This document shows positions 43,239-51,904 of a DNA stretch of 64,000 nucleotides, piece after piece. How positions within the stretch are numbered: the stretch's first letter is position 1; each line of letters starts with the position of its first letter. This DNA comes from JAWHQP01 sp032586195. Its GTDB lineage: Bacteria > Pseudomonadota > Gammaproteobacteria > Enterobacterales > Pasteurellaceae. Position numbers and translations under genes: made by a program. The stretch covers positions 1 through 64,000 of the forward strand of contig JAWHQP010000001.1 in assembly GCA_032586195.1 (NCBI GenBank), written 5' to 3'. The notes below the pieces were generated by a model. The model was not told the origin of the DNA, did no database searches, and was given only the letters and a program-made list of their open reading frames with translations.

Positions 43239-44672
43239 ATGGCTTCATTGCTTGAACTATTGAATAATTTATTTGCAACGGCACAGAATTTTATCTGGAG
43301 TTATTTTGTGCTCGGGCTGTTGATTGCGGCGGGGATTTATTTCACTCTGAGTTTCCGTTTTATCCAGCTGCGTAAATTAAAGGAAATGTTGCGTTTGCTG
43401 AAACAGGCTCCGGTGAGCCATGACGGACATCGGTCGATTTCTTCTTTCCAGGCTTTTACCATTTCGGCCGCTTCCCGGGTGGGTACCGGGAATATTGCCG
43501 GGGTGGCGCTGGCTATCGTGCTGGGCGGGCCGGGAGCGGTATTCTGGATGTGGGTGATGGCGGGCTTCGGGGCGGCATCCGCCTTTATCGAAGCGACACT
43601 GGCGCAGGTGTATAAAAAACGTGATCCGCATACCGGTACATTTATCGGCGGGCCAGCCTATTATATCGAACGCGGATTGAACCAGCGCTGGCTGGGCGTT
43701 GTGTTTGCCGTGCTGTTGATTTTAACTTTCGGCGTGTCTTATATTTCCATTCAATCCAACACTATTGCTCAGGCGATGGAAACCTATCATGTGCCGCATG
43801 AGGGAATTGGCATGATTCTGGCGGCATTGACCGCAGTGATTATTTTCGGCGGCGTGCGGCGTTTGGTCAAATTTACCTCTTGGTGCGTGCCGATTCTGGC
43901 GCTGCTGTATTTGGCGCTGGCGTTATATGTAGTGCTGGCGAATATCTCGGAGGTGCCGTCCATTCTCGCTTTAATTGTGCGTAGTGCCTTTGGGTTGGAA
44001 GAATTTGCCGGCGGAACCATCGGGGCGGCCACGGCGATGTTGCTCGGGGTGAAACGCGGCTTATTCTCTAATGAAGCGGGTGAAGGTTCCGCTCCGCATG
44101 CCGCCGCCGCGGCTTCGGTTTCTCATCCTGTGAAACAAGGGTTGATTCAAACCTTAGGCGTGTATTTTGATACCTGGCTGGTGTGTACGGCGACGGCAAT
44201 TATCATTTTGCTTTACCCCGATTTACAATATGGCGGCGATGCCTTATCGGGCATTAAGCTTACTCAGCAGGCGCTAACTTATCATTTCGGCAGCTGGGGC
44301 GGCTTATTCCTTACGGTTTCCATTTTCCTGTTTGCATACAGCTCGGTGATCGGCAATTATTTCTACGCCGAGACTAACACCAAATATTTATTCAAACATA
44401 AAAGTGCGGTGTCGGTTTTGCGTGTTATTACCGTTGTCGTGGTCTATTTAGGTGCCGTCGCCGGTCTGGAGTTGGTCTGGAATATCGGTGACTTCTTCAT
44501 GGCGTTGATTACCACGATCAACCTCATTGCGATTATCAGCTTGAGCCATGTGGTCTATGCGGTTACCGCGGATTATGTAAAACAATTGAGAGCGGGCAAA
44601 GAACCTGAATTTGAATTGAAAAATATCAGTTCCGATCTCAGCAATATCGACTGCTGGGGCGAACCGAAATAG
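43239..44672 (+). CDS. AGCS-family alanine/glycine:sodium symporter
   Basis: 477 residues with about eleven membrane helices. The start is set at MASLLELLNNLF, preceded by AGAGAGGGG; a reading from 43179 adds 20 unsupported residues. Family motifs are GPGAVFWMWVMAGFGAASAF (around 105-125), FIGGPAYYIERGL and KRGLFSNEAGEGSAPHAAA. It imports alanine or glycine with Na+. A USS near the C-terminus encodes KSAVSVLRV within a helix boundary. Inner membrane. Ended by a long bidirectional hairpin. Confidence 0.92.
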   Translation: MASLLELLNNLFATAQNFIWSYFVLGLLIAAGIYFTLSFRFIQLRKLKEMLRLLKQAPVSHDGHRSISSFQAFTISAASRVGTGNIAGVALAIVLGGPGAVFWMWVMAGFGAASAFIEATLAQVYKKRDPHTGTFIGGPAYYIERGLNQRWLGVVFAVLLILTFGVSYISIQSNTIAQAMETYHVPHEGIGMILAALTAVIIFGGVRRLVKFTSWCVPILALLYLALALYVVLANISEVPSILALIVRSAFGLEEFAGGTIGAATAMLLGVKRGLFSNEAGEGSAPHAAAAASVSHPVKQGLIQTLGVYFDTWLVCTATAIIILLYPDLQYGGDALSGIKLTQQALTYHFGSWGGLFLTVSIFLFAYSSVIGNYFYAETNTKYLFKHKSAVSVLRVITVVVVYLGAVAGLELVWNIGDFFMALITTINLIAIISLSHVVYAVTADYVKQLRAGKEPEFELKNISSDLSNIDCWGEPK

Positions 44673-44688
44673 CGTTCTCCGAACGTAT

Positions 44689-44750
44689 AAAGTGCGGTGC
44701 TGTTTTTTATGCGTTTTTGCAAAAATTCATAAAAAACAGCACCGCACTTT
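44689..44750. terminator. Long USS hairpin between convergent symporter and gst genes
   Basis: A perfect 23-bp inverted repeat (44689-44711 with 44728-44750) starts with AAAGTGCGGT at both outer ends, with a 16-base loop. It lies directly between two converging genes and should stop both. Confidence 0.9.
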
Positions 44751-44759
44751 TATTTTGCA

Positions 44760-45377
44760 TTAAGAGGGCAAGCCTTGTTTGACTAGCACGGTTTTTACGC
44801 CGACGTCCGCGCCGATACGTTGATAGAACGGTTCAAGGTTGGTGAGATGGCTGTAGTTCAGGCCTAATGCTTTGCACCAGCGAAGTTCCACGTAGAGATA
44901 CACGTCGGCAACGGAAATTTGTTCGCCGAAATAGATATGGTGAGCAAGATGTTCATTAGCGATGGTTAATAAGCGCAGGATGTTTTCCGCCGCTGCCGTG
45001 CGGACAGCGTTGGTGAGTTGTTCATTGCCTTCCGCGTAGGCGGGCAAGCGGAACAGTTGAACGAAGGCTTTGTGCAGATCGGCGTTAAAAAAAGCCAACC
45101 ACTGCATGGCTTTGGCTTTATCCTGCACCGTTTTGCTGCCGAATAATTTTTTGTCAGGGTAAAGCGAATCTAAATAAGTTAAAATCGCCACGTTCTGTGA
45201 AAGTACAAAATCGCCGTCTTCAAGTAACGGCACGGTTCCTTGAGGATTCAAGGCCAAGTATTCCGCACTTTTGATTTTCGCGTGATCCACCGCGACCGCC
45301 TCGTAGGGTTCATCAATCCATTCTAATGCAACGTGTGGCACGGTTGAGCAAGCGCCGGGTAAGTAATAAAGTTTCAT
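44760..45377 (-). CDS. gst: Glutathione S-transferase (beta class, GstA-like)
   Basis: 205 residues. An N-terminal thioredoxin-like domain has MKLYYLPGACSTVPH (the beta-class Cys in PGACS), NPQGTVPLLEDG and the SQNVAILTYL glutathione motif. A C-terminal all-helix domain follows from ~85. It conjugates glutathione to electrophiles or reduces mixed disulphides. Length and pattern match E. coli GstA. Cytoplasmic single gene. Confidence 0.9.
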   Translation of the reverse strand: MKLYYLPGACSTVPHVALEWIDEPYEAVAVDHAKIKSAEYLALNPQGTVPLLEDGDFVLSQNVAILTYLDSLYPDKKLFGSKTVQDKAKAMQWLAFFNADLHKAFVQLFRLPAYAEGNEQLTNAVRTAAAENILRLLTIANEHLAHHIYFGEQISVADVYLYVELRWCKALGLNYSHLTNLEPFYQRIGADVGVKTVLVKQGLPS

Positions 45378-45429
45378 AATTCTCTCCTAATGTGAACATA
45401 AGGCAAGATGAAAACGCATTTTGCCTTTG

Positions 45430-46683
45430 TTATTCGCTGATTAAACTTTCCAACATCCAAATTTCCTTATATTCGGCCCGGCGGCGGATGAGATGGGCCC
45501 GGTCGTCGTCCACCAGCACTTCGGCGGTGAGGGGCCGAGAGTTATAGGTGGAGGACATGCTCGCACCGTAAGCACCAGCGGAACGCTGGGCGATGAGATC
45601 TCCCGGGGCAATGGCGAGGCGGCGCCGTTTGCCAAGAAAATCGGCACTTTCGCATACCGGGCCGACCACGTTATACATTGCCGTTTGCCGCGGCAGACTG
45701 CGATCCACTTCAATAATATTCATATAAGCCTCGTATAAGGCGGGGCGAAGCATATCGTTCATGCCGGCATCCACAACGGCGAAATTCAGCTCGCCGTTGT
45801 GTTTGAGATATTCCACCTTGGTGACCAGAATTCCGGCATTGGCTGAAATGGCCCGACCGGGCTCAAGGATAATTTCTAAGTCTGCGAAGCCTTTTAGTTT
45901 CTCTAATAACGCCGCGGCATATTCGCTCGGATGCGGCGGCGTTTCATCGCTATAGGTTACGCCCAGGCCGCCGCCCAAATCAAGATGTTTCAGCTGAATG
46001 CCGTCCTGTTTTAATTGTCGCATAAGAAGGATCAAGCGGTCGGTTGCATCTAAAAAAGGCTGTAATTCGGTCAGTTGCGAACCGATATGGCAGTCCATAC
46101 CGACGATTTGAACATTCGGCATCCGAGCCGCCCGGTGATATACCGCACGGGCTTCATCGACGCTGACACCGAATTTATTTTCTTTCAGGCCTGTGGAAAT
46201 ATACGGATGGGTGTGAGCGTCCACGTCGGGATTGACCCGCAATGAAATCGGGGCGATTTTGCCTAAGCGCGCCGCCACTTGGTTGATACGTTCCAGTTCC
46301 GCGACGGATTCCACGTTAAAACAACGGATGCCGACTTCCAGGGCACGGGCGATTTCACCGGCGGTTTTCGCTACACCGGAAAACATCACCTTGTGCGGAT
46401 CGCCGCCTGCCGCAAGAACACGTTCCAGTTCGCCCTGGGAAACGATATCAAAGCCCGCTCCGAGTTTTGCCATAATCTGTAAGACGGCGATATTGGAATT
46501 TGATTTCACCGCAAAACACACTAGGTGCGGATGTGAACCGAGAGCGGAGTCGAAAGCTTTCCAGTGGCGTTCCAAGGTGGCGCGGGAATAAATATAAAGC
46601 GGCGTGCCGAACTGACTGGCAAGCTGTTGCACGCTGAGATTTTCAGCGAATAATCGGTCGTTTTTATATTGGAAGAAATCCAT
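45430..46683 (-). CDS. lysA: Diaminopimelate decarboxylase
   Basis: 417 residues from MDFFQYKNDRLFAENLSVQQ. A longer in-frame reading to 46887 runs through lptM in another frame and is rejected. It makes lysine from meso-diaminopimelate with PLP. The PLP lysine is in CFAVKSNSN (around residue 56). GSQLTELQPF, the phosphate-binding LDLGGGLGVTY and the active-site Cys in PVCESADFL also fit. Follows lptM in the order lptM-lysA typical of this group. Cytoplasmic. Confidence 0.95.
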   Translation of the reverse strand: MDFFQYKNDRLFAENLSVQQLASQFGTPLYIYSRATLERHWKAFDSALGSHPHLVCFAVKSNSNIAVLQIMAKLGAGFDIVSQGELERVLAAGGDPHKVMFSGVAKTAGEIARALEVGIRCFNVESVAELERINQVAARLGKIAPISLRVNPDVDAHTHPYISTGLKENKFGVSVDEARAVYHRAARMPNVQIVGMDCHIGSQLTELQPFLDATDRLILLMRQLKQDGIQLKHLDLGGGLGVTYSDETPPHPSEYAAALLEKLKGFADLEIILEPGRAISANAGILVTKVEYLKHNGELNFAVVDAGMNDMLRPALYEAYMNIIEVDRSLPRQTAMYNVVGPVCESADFLGKRRRLAIAPGDLIAQRSAGAYGASMSSTYNSRPLTAEVLVDDDRAHLIRRRAEYKEIWMLESLISE

Positions 46684-46709
46684 CTGCTGGGTCCTGCTGC
46701 GTATTGAAA

Positions 46710-46832
46710 TTATTTTGGTTGTTGTTGGTTTTCCGGTTGTTGGTCGGGAAAATACAGCGGGCCTTTCACGCCGCAGGCGGTCAGAGCGGCACAAAGTGCG
46801 GTGAGAAAAATCACAGAAATCAGTTTTTTCAT
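46710..46832 (-). CDS. lptM: LptM (YifL), small LPS-assembly lipoprotein
   Basis: Only 40 residues: MKKLISVIFLTALCAALTAC, then GVKGPLYFPDQQPENQQQPK. A lipobox LTAC puts the lipid on Cys 20, and the conserved GVKGPLYFP stretch after it defines the family. LptM helps oxidative maturation of the LptD/LptE outer-membrane translocon in E. coli. It sits immediately upstream of lysA on the same strand and divergent from cyaY, the same order as in E. coli (cyaY / yifL / dapF region). A USS forms part of the signal-peptide codons (TAL). Confidence 0.9.
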   Translation of the reverse strand: MKKLISVIFLTALCAALTACGVKGPLYFPDQQPENQQQPK

Positions 46833-46957
46833 ATGGGATCCTTTTTGCGGTTATCTGTGTGACAAAATCAAGAAAATTGTGATTCATTCTATCTTTAACT
46901 ACGGAAAATATCTATAATTCCGAGATTAAACTTAAATAGAAGCAGACAGGAATGGTA

Positions 46958-47266
46958 ATGAACGTTGCGGAATTTCATGAAAATATTGAACGGCTGTGGG
47001 ATGATATCGAAGCGCGGCTGGAAGAACAGGATATTGACGCGGATTGCGATCGCCAGGGGGCGGTGTTCAGCATTACTTTTAATGACCGCAGCCAGATTAT
47101 TATCAACAAACAGGAACCATTGTTAGAGCTTTGGCTGGCGAGCCGTTTGGGCGGGCTGCATTTTGCTTTTAACGACAATGAATGGATTAACAGCGACGGT
47201 GAACGTTTTTGGGATTGCTTGCAGCGGGCTTGTGCCGCCCACGGTGAACAGGTGAGTTTCGCTTAA
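46958..47266 (+). CDS. cyaY: Frataxin-like iron-sulfur assembly protein CyaY
   Basis: 102 residues. The start MNVAEFHENIERLW is preferred over an ATG two codons earlier because AGGA lies six bases ahead. An acidic first helix (ENIERLWDDIEARLEEQDID) precedes the sheet with FSITFNDRSQIIINKQEP and LWLASRLGGLHF. CyaY binds iron and regulates IscS-dependent cluster assembly. Its stop overlaps the recQ start by one base. Cytoplasmic. Confidence 0.93.
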   Translation: MNVAEFHENIERLWDDIEARLEEQDIDADCDRQGAVFSITFNDRSQIIINKQEPLLELWLASRLGGLHFAFNDNEWINSDGERFWDCLQRACAAHGEQVSFA

Positions 47267-49176
47267 TGCCGTCCTTTGGTATACAGCTTGAGGCTTCGTC
47301 GGAACCGGAAAGTGCGGTGTCGAAATCGGGCGTTTTGAATCCCCACGCGGTATTGCGCGAGGTGTTCGGTTATCAGAGTTTCCGCAAGGGACAGGAAGAG
47401 GCGATTCAGGCGGCGCTGCACGGGCAGGACAGTCTGGTTGTGATGGCGACGGGCAACGGCAAATCCCTTTGTTATCAGATTCCCGCGCTGTGTTTCAACG
47501 GCCTGACGCTGGTGATTTCACCGCTGATTTCACTGATGAAAGACCAAGTGGATCAGCTGCTCGCCAATGGCGTGGCGGCGGATTATCTCAACTCCACCCA
47601 AACCTTCGAGCAACAGCAACAGGTGCAAAATAAAGCTATTTCCGGTCAACTGAAATTGCTCTATCTTTCACCTGAAAAGGTGATGACCAACGGCTTTTTT
47701 TCCTTTATTTCCCATTGTCATGTAAGCTTTATTGCTATCGACGAGGCACATTGTATTTCGCAATGGGGGCATGATTTCCGCCCCGAATATACCCAGCTTG
47801 GCGGGCTGAAAGGCTGTTTCCCCAACGCGCCGATTATGGCGCTGACCGCCACCGCCGATCGTACCACGCGGCAGGATATTCTGCAGAATCTCCGTTTAAA
47901 TGCACCGCACCTTTATATCGGCAGCTTTGATCGCCCCAATATTCGTTACACTCTGGTGGAAAAATTCAAGCCGATGGAGCAGCTGTGCAATTTCGTTATG
48001 AATCAGAAGGGCAAAAGCGGTATTGTTTACTGCAACAGCCGCAACAAAGTGGAACGTATCGCGGAAGCCCTGAAGAAAAAGGGTATTTCCGCCGCAGGCT
48101 ATCATGCGGGAATGGAACCCGCCGAACGGGAATACGTGCAGCGGGCATTTCAGCGCGATAATATTCAGGTTGTGGTCGCCACCATCGCCTTCGGCATGGG
48201 GATTAATAAATCCAATGTCCGCTTCGTGGCGCATTTTGACCTTTCCCGCAGTATTGAGGCGTACTATCAGGAAACCGGGCGGGCGGGACGTGATGATTTA
48301 CCTGCCGAGGCGGTGTTGTTCTATGAACCGTCCGATTACGGCTGGCTGTATAGAATGCTGATGGAAGAGCCTGAATCCGCTCAGCGTGATATTAAGCTGC
48401 ACAAGTTGGAGGCGATCGGCGAGTTTGCGGAAAGTCAGACCTGCCGCCGTTTGGTGTTGTTGAATTATTTCGGCGAACATCGGCAAACGCCATGCAATAA
48501 CTGCGATATTTGTCTCGATCCGCCAAAAAAATATGACGGCTTGCTGGACGCTCAGAAGATTCTGTCCACGGTTTATCGCACGGGGCAACGTTTCGGCGTG
48601 CAGTATATAATTGGAGTGCTCCGCGGTCTGCAAAACCAAAAAATCATGGATAATCAACATAATATCCTGAGCGTGTATGGTATCGGTAAGGATAAAAGCA
48701 AAGAATATTGGCAGTCGGTCATCCGTCAGCTGATTCATTTGGGCCTGGTACAGCAAGTGATCAGCGAAATGGGCATGGGCAGCCGTCTGCAGCTGACGGA
48801 AAGCGCCCGTCCCGTGTTGCGCGGCGAAGTGGCGTTAGAGCTGGCGACACCTCGTCTGTCTGCCCTTAACGGCGTTCAGTCTCCGCAAAAACATACGGTT
48901 ATCGGCGATTACGACAAGGATTTATTCTCTCGTTTACGTTTCCTACGCAAACAGATCGCCGATCGGGAGAATATTCCGCCATACATCGTGTTCAGCGATG
49001 CGACTTTGCAGGAAATGGCGCGTTATCTGCCGGTCAGTAAAGCGGAGATGTTGCAGATTAACGGGGTCGGTGCGATTAAATGGGATCGCTTTGCCCAGCC
49101 GTTTATGTCTATTATCAGAGAGCATAAGGCGATGTTAAACCAGAATAAAAATCCATTGGAACTGAAAGAAGGATAA
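47266..49176 (+). CDS. recQ: ATP-dependent DNA helicase RecQ
   Basis: 636 residues. SF2 helicase motifs: Walker A ATGNGKS (61-67, with Asn where most RecQ have Gly), DEAH in IDEAHCIS, TATAD, and QETGRAGRD. The zinc-binding region (CRRLVLLNYFGE, CNNCDIC), winged helix and a C-terminal HRDC domain (~530-605) follow. It unwinds recombination intermediates 3' to 5'. The first ~25 residues contain ESAVSKSGV, encoded by a USS, and look like an added non-conserved leader before LREVFGYQSFR. TAATG overlap with cyaY, and pdxH begins two bases after its stop. Confidence 0.94.
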   Translation: MPSFGIQLEASSEPESAVSKSGVLNPHAVLREVFGYQSFRKGQEEAIQAALHGQDSLVVMATGNGKSLCYQIPALCFNGLTLVISPLISLMKDQVDQLLANGVAADYLNSTQTFEQQQQVQNKAISGQLKLLYLSPEKVMTNGFFSFISHCHVSFIAIDEAHCISQWGHDFRPEYTQLGGLKGCFPNAPIMALTATADRTTRQDILQNLRLNAPHLYIGSFDRPNIRYTLVEKFKPMEQLCNFVMNQKGKSGIVYCNSRNKVERIAEALKKKGISAAGYHAGMEPAEREYVQRAFQRDNIQVVVATIAFGMGINKSNVRFVAHFDLSRSIEAYYQETGRAGRDDLPAEAVLFYEPSDYGWLYRMLMEEPESAQRDIKLHKLEAIGEFAESQTCRRLVLLNYFGEHRQTPCNNCDICLDPPKKYDGLLDAQKILSTVYRTGQRFGVQYIIGVLRGLQNQKIMDNQHNILSVYGIGKDKSKEYWQSVIRQLIHLGLVQQVISEMGMGSRLQLTESARPVLRGEVALELATPRLSALNGVQSPQKHTVIGDYDKDLFSRLRFLRKQIADRENIPPYIVFSDATLQEMARYLPVSKAEMLQINGVGAIKWDRFAQPFMSIIREHKAMLNQNKNPLELKEG

Positions 49177-49178
49177 CC

Positions 49179-49811
49179 ATGGACTTACACAATATTCGTG
49201 AAGAATACAGCAAACGGGAATTATCCGAAAAACAATGTGATGACAACCCTATTGTCCAGTTTGAGCGATGGCTGAATGAAGCTATTCAAGCCCAAGCCGA
49301 TGAACCTACGGCGATGAACGTCGCCACCGTAGGCGCCGATAACCGTCCCAGCAGCCGCGTCGTGTTGTTAAAAGAAGTGCGATCGGAAGGATTTGTATTT
49401 TTCACCAATTATCATAGCCACAAAGGACGGGATATCGCGCATAACCCTTTTGTCGCTTTGGATTTTTTCTGGCCCGAACTCGAACGCCAAGTGCGGATTG
49501 AGGGCAGAGCGGAAAAATTAGCCCCGGCGCTCTCCGACGAATATTTCGCCAGCCGCCCTTACACCAGCCGCGTGGGCGCCTGGGCAAGCGAACAAAGCGC
49601 GGTGCTTTCCGGCAAACAGGCGTTGATGGCGAAAGCCGCCCTTATTGCCGCCAGACACCCCATCAGCATCCCTCGCCCGCCACACTGGGGCGGCTATATG
49701 GTGATCCCCGACCTAATCGAATTCTGGCAGGGCCGCCCAAGCCGCCTGCATGACCGTATCCGCTATCGTCTGGATAGCGGATTATGGATAAAAGAACGCT
49801 TATCGCCGTAG
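49179..49811 (+). CDS. pdxH: Pyridoxamine 5'-phosphate oxidase
   Basis: 210 residues. This FMN enzyme oxidises pyridoxamine or pyridoxine phosphate to PLP. Typical blocks: MDLHNIREEYSKREL, FERWLNEAIQA, NVATVGADNRPSSRVVLLKE, FFTNYHSHKG and the C-terminal EFWQGRPSRLHDRIRY. Placed at the end of the cyaY-recQ-pdxH run. A USS hairpin follows. Cytoplasmic. Confidence 0.95.
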   Translation: MDLHNIREEYSKRELSEKQCDDNPIVQFERWLNEAIQAQADEPTAMNVATVGADNRPSSRVVLLKEVRSEGFVFFTNYHSHKGRDIAHNPFVALDFFWPELERQVRIEGRAEKLAPALSDEYFASRPYTSRVGAWASEQSAVLSGKQALMAKAALIAARHPISIPRPPHWGGYMVIPDLIEFWQGRPSRLHDRIRYRLDSGLWIKERLSP

Positions 49812-49842
49812 GTCGGAGATTCAAAAGGAAAGAAGTGTGGGG

Positions 49843-49910
49843 AAAGTGCGGTGCTGAAAATCGGTGTTTTGCTGCAACGTTTAAAACGCTGATTTTCAGC
49901 ACCGTGCTTT
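49843..49910. repeat. USS-armed palindromic repeat, copy 1
   Basis: A 68-base element opens with AAAGTGCGGTGCTGAAAATC, is mirrored by its complement with two changed bases, and holds an inner GTTTTGC/TTAAAACGC match. It separates convergent pdxH and poxB and is probably a terminator. A nearly identical copy is at 59994-60060. Confidence 0.85.
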
Positions 49911-49919
49911 GTCACAATG

Positions 49920-51662
49920 CTAAACCCATTTCTCCCAGTTGGTTTTCATTAACTCAACCACTTCGTCGCCGCGGCCGTTCATGATGGCTTTGAGCATGAA
50001 CAGGCTGAAGCCTTTGGCTTGCTCGAGTGCGATTTTCGGCGGCATAGCGATCTCCTGTTGCGCAGTCGCCACATCGATAATCACCGGGCCTTGGTGAGCG
50101 AAAGCTTGTTGCAGAGCGGTATCCACATCGGCCGCGTTTTCCACCCGAATTCCTTTGATGCCGATAGCTTCCGCCATTGCCGCGAAGCTTGGATTATCTA
50201 ACTTGGTTTGATTATCAAGATAACCTGCCGCTTTCATTTCCATTGCCACAAAGCCGAGATCGCTATTGTTGAAAATGACTACTTTTACAGGCAGGTTAAG
50301 TTGTCTCAGGGTAAGAATATCACCCATCATCATGCTGAAACCACCGTCACCGGACAAACTGATCACTTGCCGTTGCGGATACGCTCCCTGCGCGCCGATT
50401 GCCTGCATCATCGCGTTTGCCATTGAACCGTGATTAAAGGAACCGAGCAGGCGGCGTTTACCGTTCATTTTAAGATGGCGTGCCGCCCAAATCACGGGGG
50501 TACCCACATCAACGCTGAAAATAGCGTCCTCTTTGGCTAATGCACTGATTCGGTTGGCTAAATATTGAGGATGAATCGGCGTACCGTTTGGCGTCGGTTT
50601 TGCCAATGCATCAAGATCCTCGCGCGCTTTAGTGTAGTGGCGTTGTGCCTTCTTGAGGAAAGTTGAGTCTTTGTTGTCCATCAGCAGTGGTATCAGGGCA
50701 TTAATGGCTTCTTTTACTTCGCCGATAATACCTTGTGTGAGCGGCACACGTTTGCCGAGGGCGGACGGATCACGGTCAATCTGAAGCACCTTGGTGTTTT
50801 CGGGATAGAACGGGCGATATGGGAAATCGCTGCCGAGTATCAGCAGAGTGTCGCAATTCTGCATGGCATGGTAACCGGAAGAAAAACCGATTAGCCCTGT
50901 CATGCCGACATCGTTCGGATTATCCCATTCCAGATATTCTTTGCCGCGAAGAGCGTGTACAATCGGTGCCTGTAATTTTTTCGCCAATGCGATCACTTCA
51001 TCATGCGCTTCCGCACAGCCGCTGCCTGCCAGAATGGTGACGGATTTAGCTTGATTTAAATGCGTGGCAAGAGTTTGAATTTCCTCAAAGTGCGGTGCTA
51101 TTTTAGGGAGTTTCGGCGCCCGCCAGTGGAGCGGTTCCGACGGCATTTCCGCTTCCAGCAGCGAAACATCGCCCGGCAGCACGATCACCGCTACGTCACG
51201 TTTACCTACCGCCGTATTTAAGGCACGAAACAGCACTTCGGGCATTTGTTTCGGATTGGTGACGAGCTCGACGAAGCTGCTGCATTCACGAAATAATTCC
51301 TGCGGATGGGTTTCCTGAAAATAACCTAAGCCCACTTCGGAAGAAGGAATATGCGAGGCCATCACCAACACAGGCACATGGTTGCGGTGGCAGTCGAAAA
51401 GCCCGTTAATCAAATGTAGATTGCCCGGCCCGCAACTGCCGGCACAAACCGCCAGTTCACCGGTTACGGCAGCTTCCGCTCCCGCGGCAAAAGCAGCGGT
51501 TTCTTCGTGGCGGACATGCATCCATTCAATTCGTCCGTCGCGTTGCAGGCTATCATTAATACCGTTTAGACTATCACCTGTAATTCCCCAGATGCGTTTA
51601 ATCCCCGCATCAGCCAGAATTTTCACTAATAAGTCTGCAATAGTTATCGTTTTTTTCGCCAT
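49920..51662 (-). CDS. poxB: Pyruvate dehydrogenase (quinone) / pyruvate oxidase
   Basis: 580 residues. ThDP/FAD enzyme that oxidises pyruvate to acetate and CO2 and passes electrons to quinone. Visible: RHEETAAFAAGAEAAVTGEL with the catalytic Glu near 52, SCGPGNLHLINGLFD, and the ThDP motif GDGGFSMM...IFNN about 28 residues later. The end, QAKGFSLFMLKAIMNGRGDEV, matches the membrane-recruiting C-terminus of E. coli PoxB. Peripheral inner membrane. Divergent from narG with a 242-base intergenic region. Confidence 0.92.
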   Translation of the reverse strand: MAKKTITIADLLVKILADAGIKRIWGITGDSLNGINDSLQRDGRIEWMHVRHEETAAFAAGAEAAVTGELAVCAGSCGPGNLHLINGLFDCHRNHVPVLVMASHIPSSEVGLGYFQETHPQELFRECSSFVELVTNPKQMPEVLFRALNTAVGKRDVAVIVLPGDVSLLEAEMPSEPLHWRAPKLPKIAPHFEEIQTLATHLNQAKSVTILAGSGCAEAHDEVIALAKKLQAPIVHALRGKEYLEWDNPNDVGMTGLIGFSSGYHAMQNCDTLLILGSDFPYRPFYPENTKVLQIDRDPSALGKRVPLTQGIIGEVKEAINALIPLLMDNKDSTFLKKAQRHYTKAREDLDALAKPTPNGTPIHPQYLANRISALAKEDAIFSVDVGTPVIWAARHLKMNGKRRLLGSFNHGSMANAMMQAIGAQGAYPQRQVISLSGDGGFSMMMGDILTLRQLNLPVKVVIFNNSDLGFVAMEMKAAGYLDNQTKLDNPSFAAMAEAIGIKGIRVENAADVDTALQQAFAHQGPVIIDVATAQQEIAMPPKIALEQAKGFSLFMLKAIMNGRGDEVVELMKTNWEKWV

Positions 51663-51809
51663 TTTAAACCTCGTTTGTTTATTCTTACATTATTAAACAG
51701 TCCGTATTTAGGGTACGCCTGAGCGGATTTTTTGTATAGTAATTTGTTATTAAAATTTTAAATTTTGATTATTTTTATTACTTAAATTTAACGGATTTTT
51801 AATAAAATT

Positions 51810-51823
51810 ATGATTTTGATCAA
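51810..51823 (+). promoter_or_regulatory. Candidate FNR site upstream of narG
   Basis: ATGAT-TTTG-ATCAA matches the FNR consensus at nine of ten positions and lies 82 bases before the narG start. Anaerobic induction by FNR is known for narGHJI. The site could also affect the divergent poxB. Confidence 0.55.
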
Positions 51824-51904
51824 CTCGTCTCCCCTTATTAGGTATGTTTTTCCACATGGTTTTAGGCGTATATTTTTTATTCTAATGAAAAGAGGAAAGC
51901 AATT

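Noticed and set aside
32600..43240. Integrase, tRNA target or direct repeats bounding the restriction island
   Set aside because: I looked at both flanks and saw no tRNA, integrase or clear repeat, so entry by homologous recombination or transformation is more likely.
46684..46887. N-terminal extension of lysA
   Set aside because: The family start is MDFFQYKN at 46683, and the extension overlaps lptM in another frame.
49784..49984. Short frames through the USS palindromes that share the peptides GAENRCFAA and KIGVLLQC or similar
   Set aside because: The similarity comes from the duplicated palindromic repeat at 49843 and 59994, not from a shared gene.
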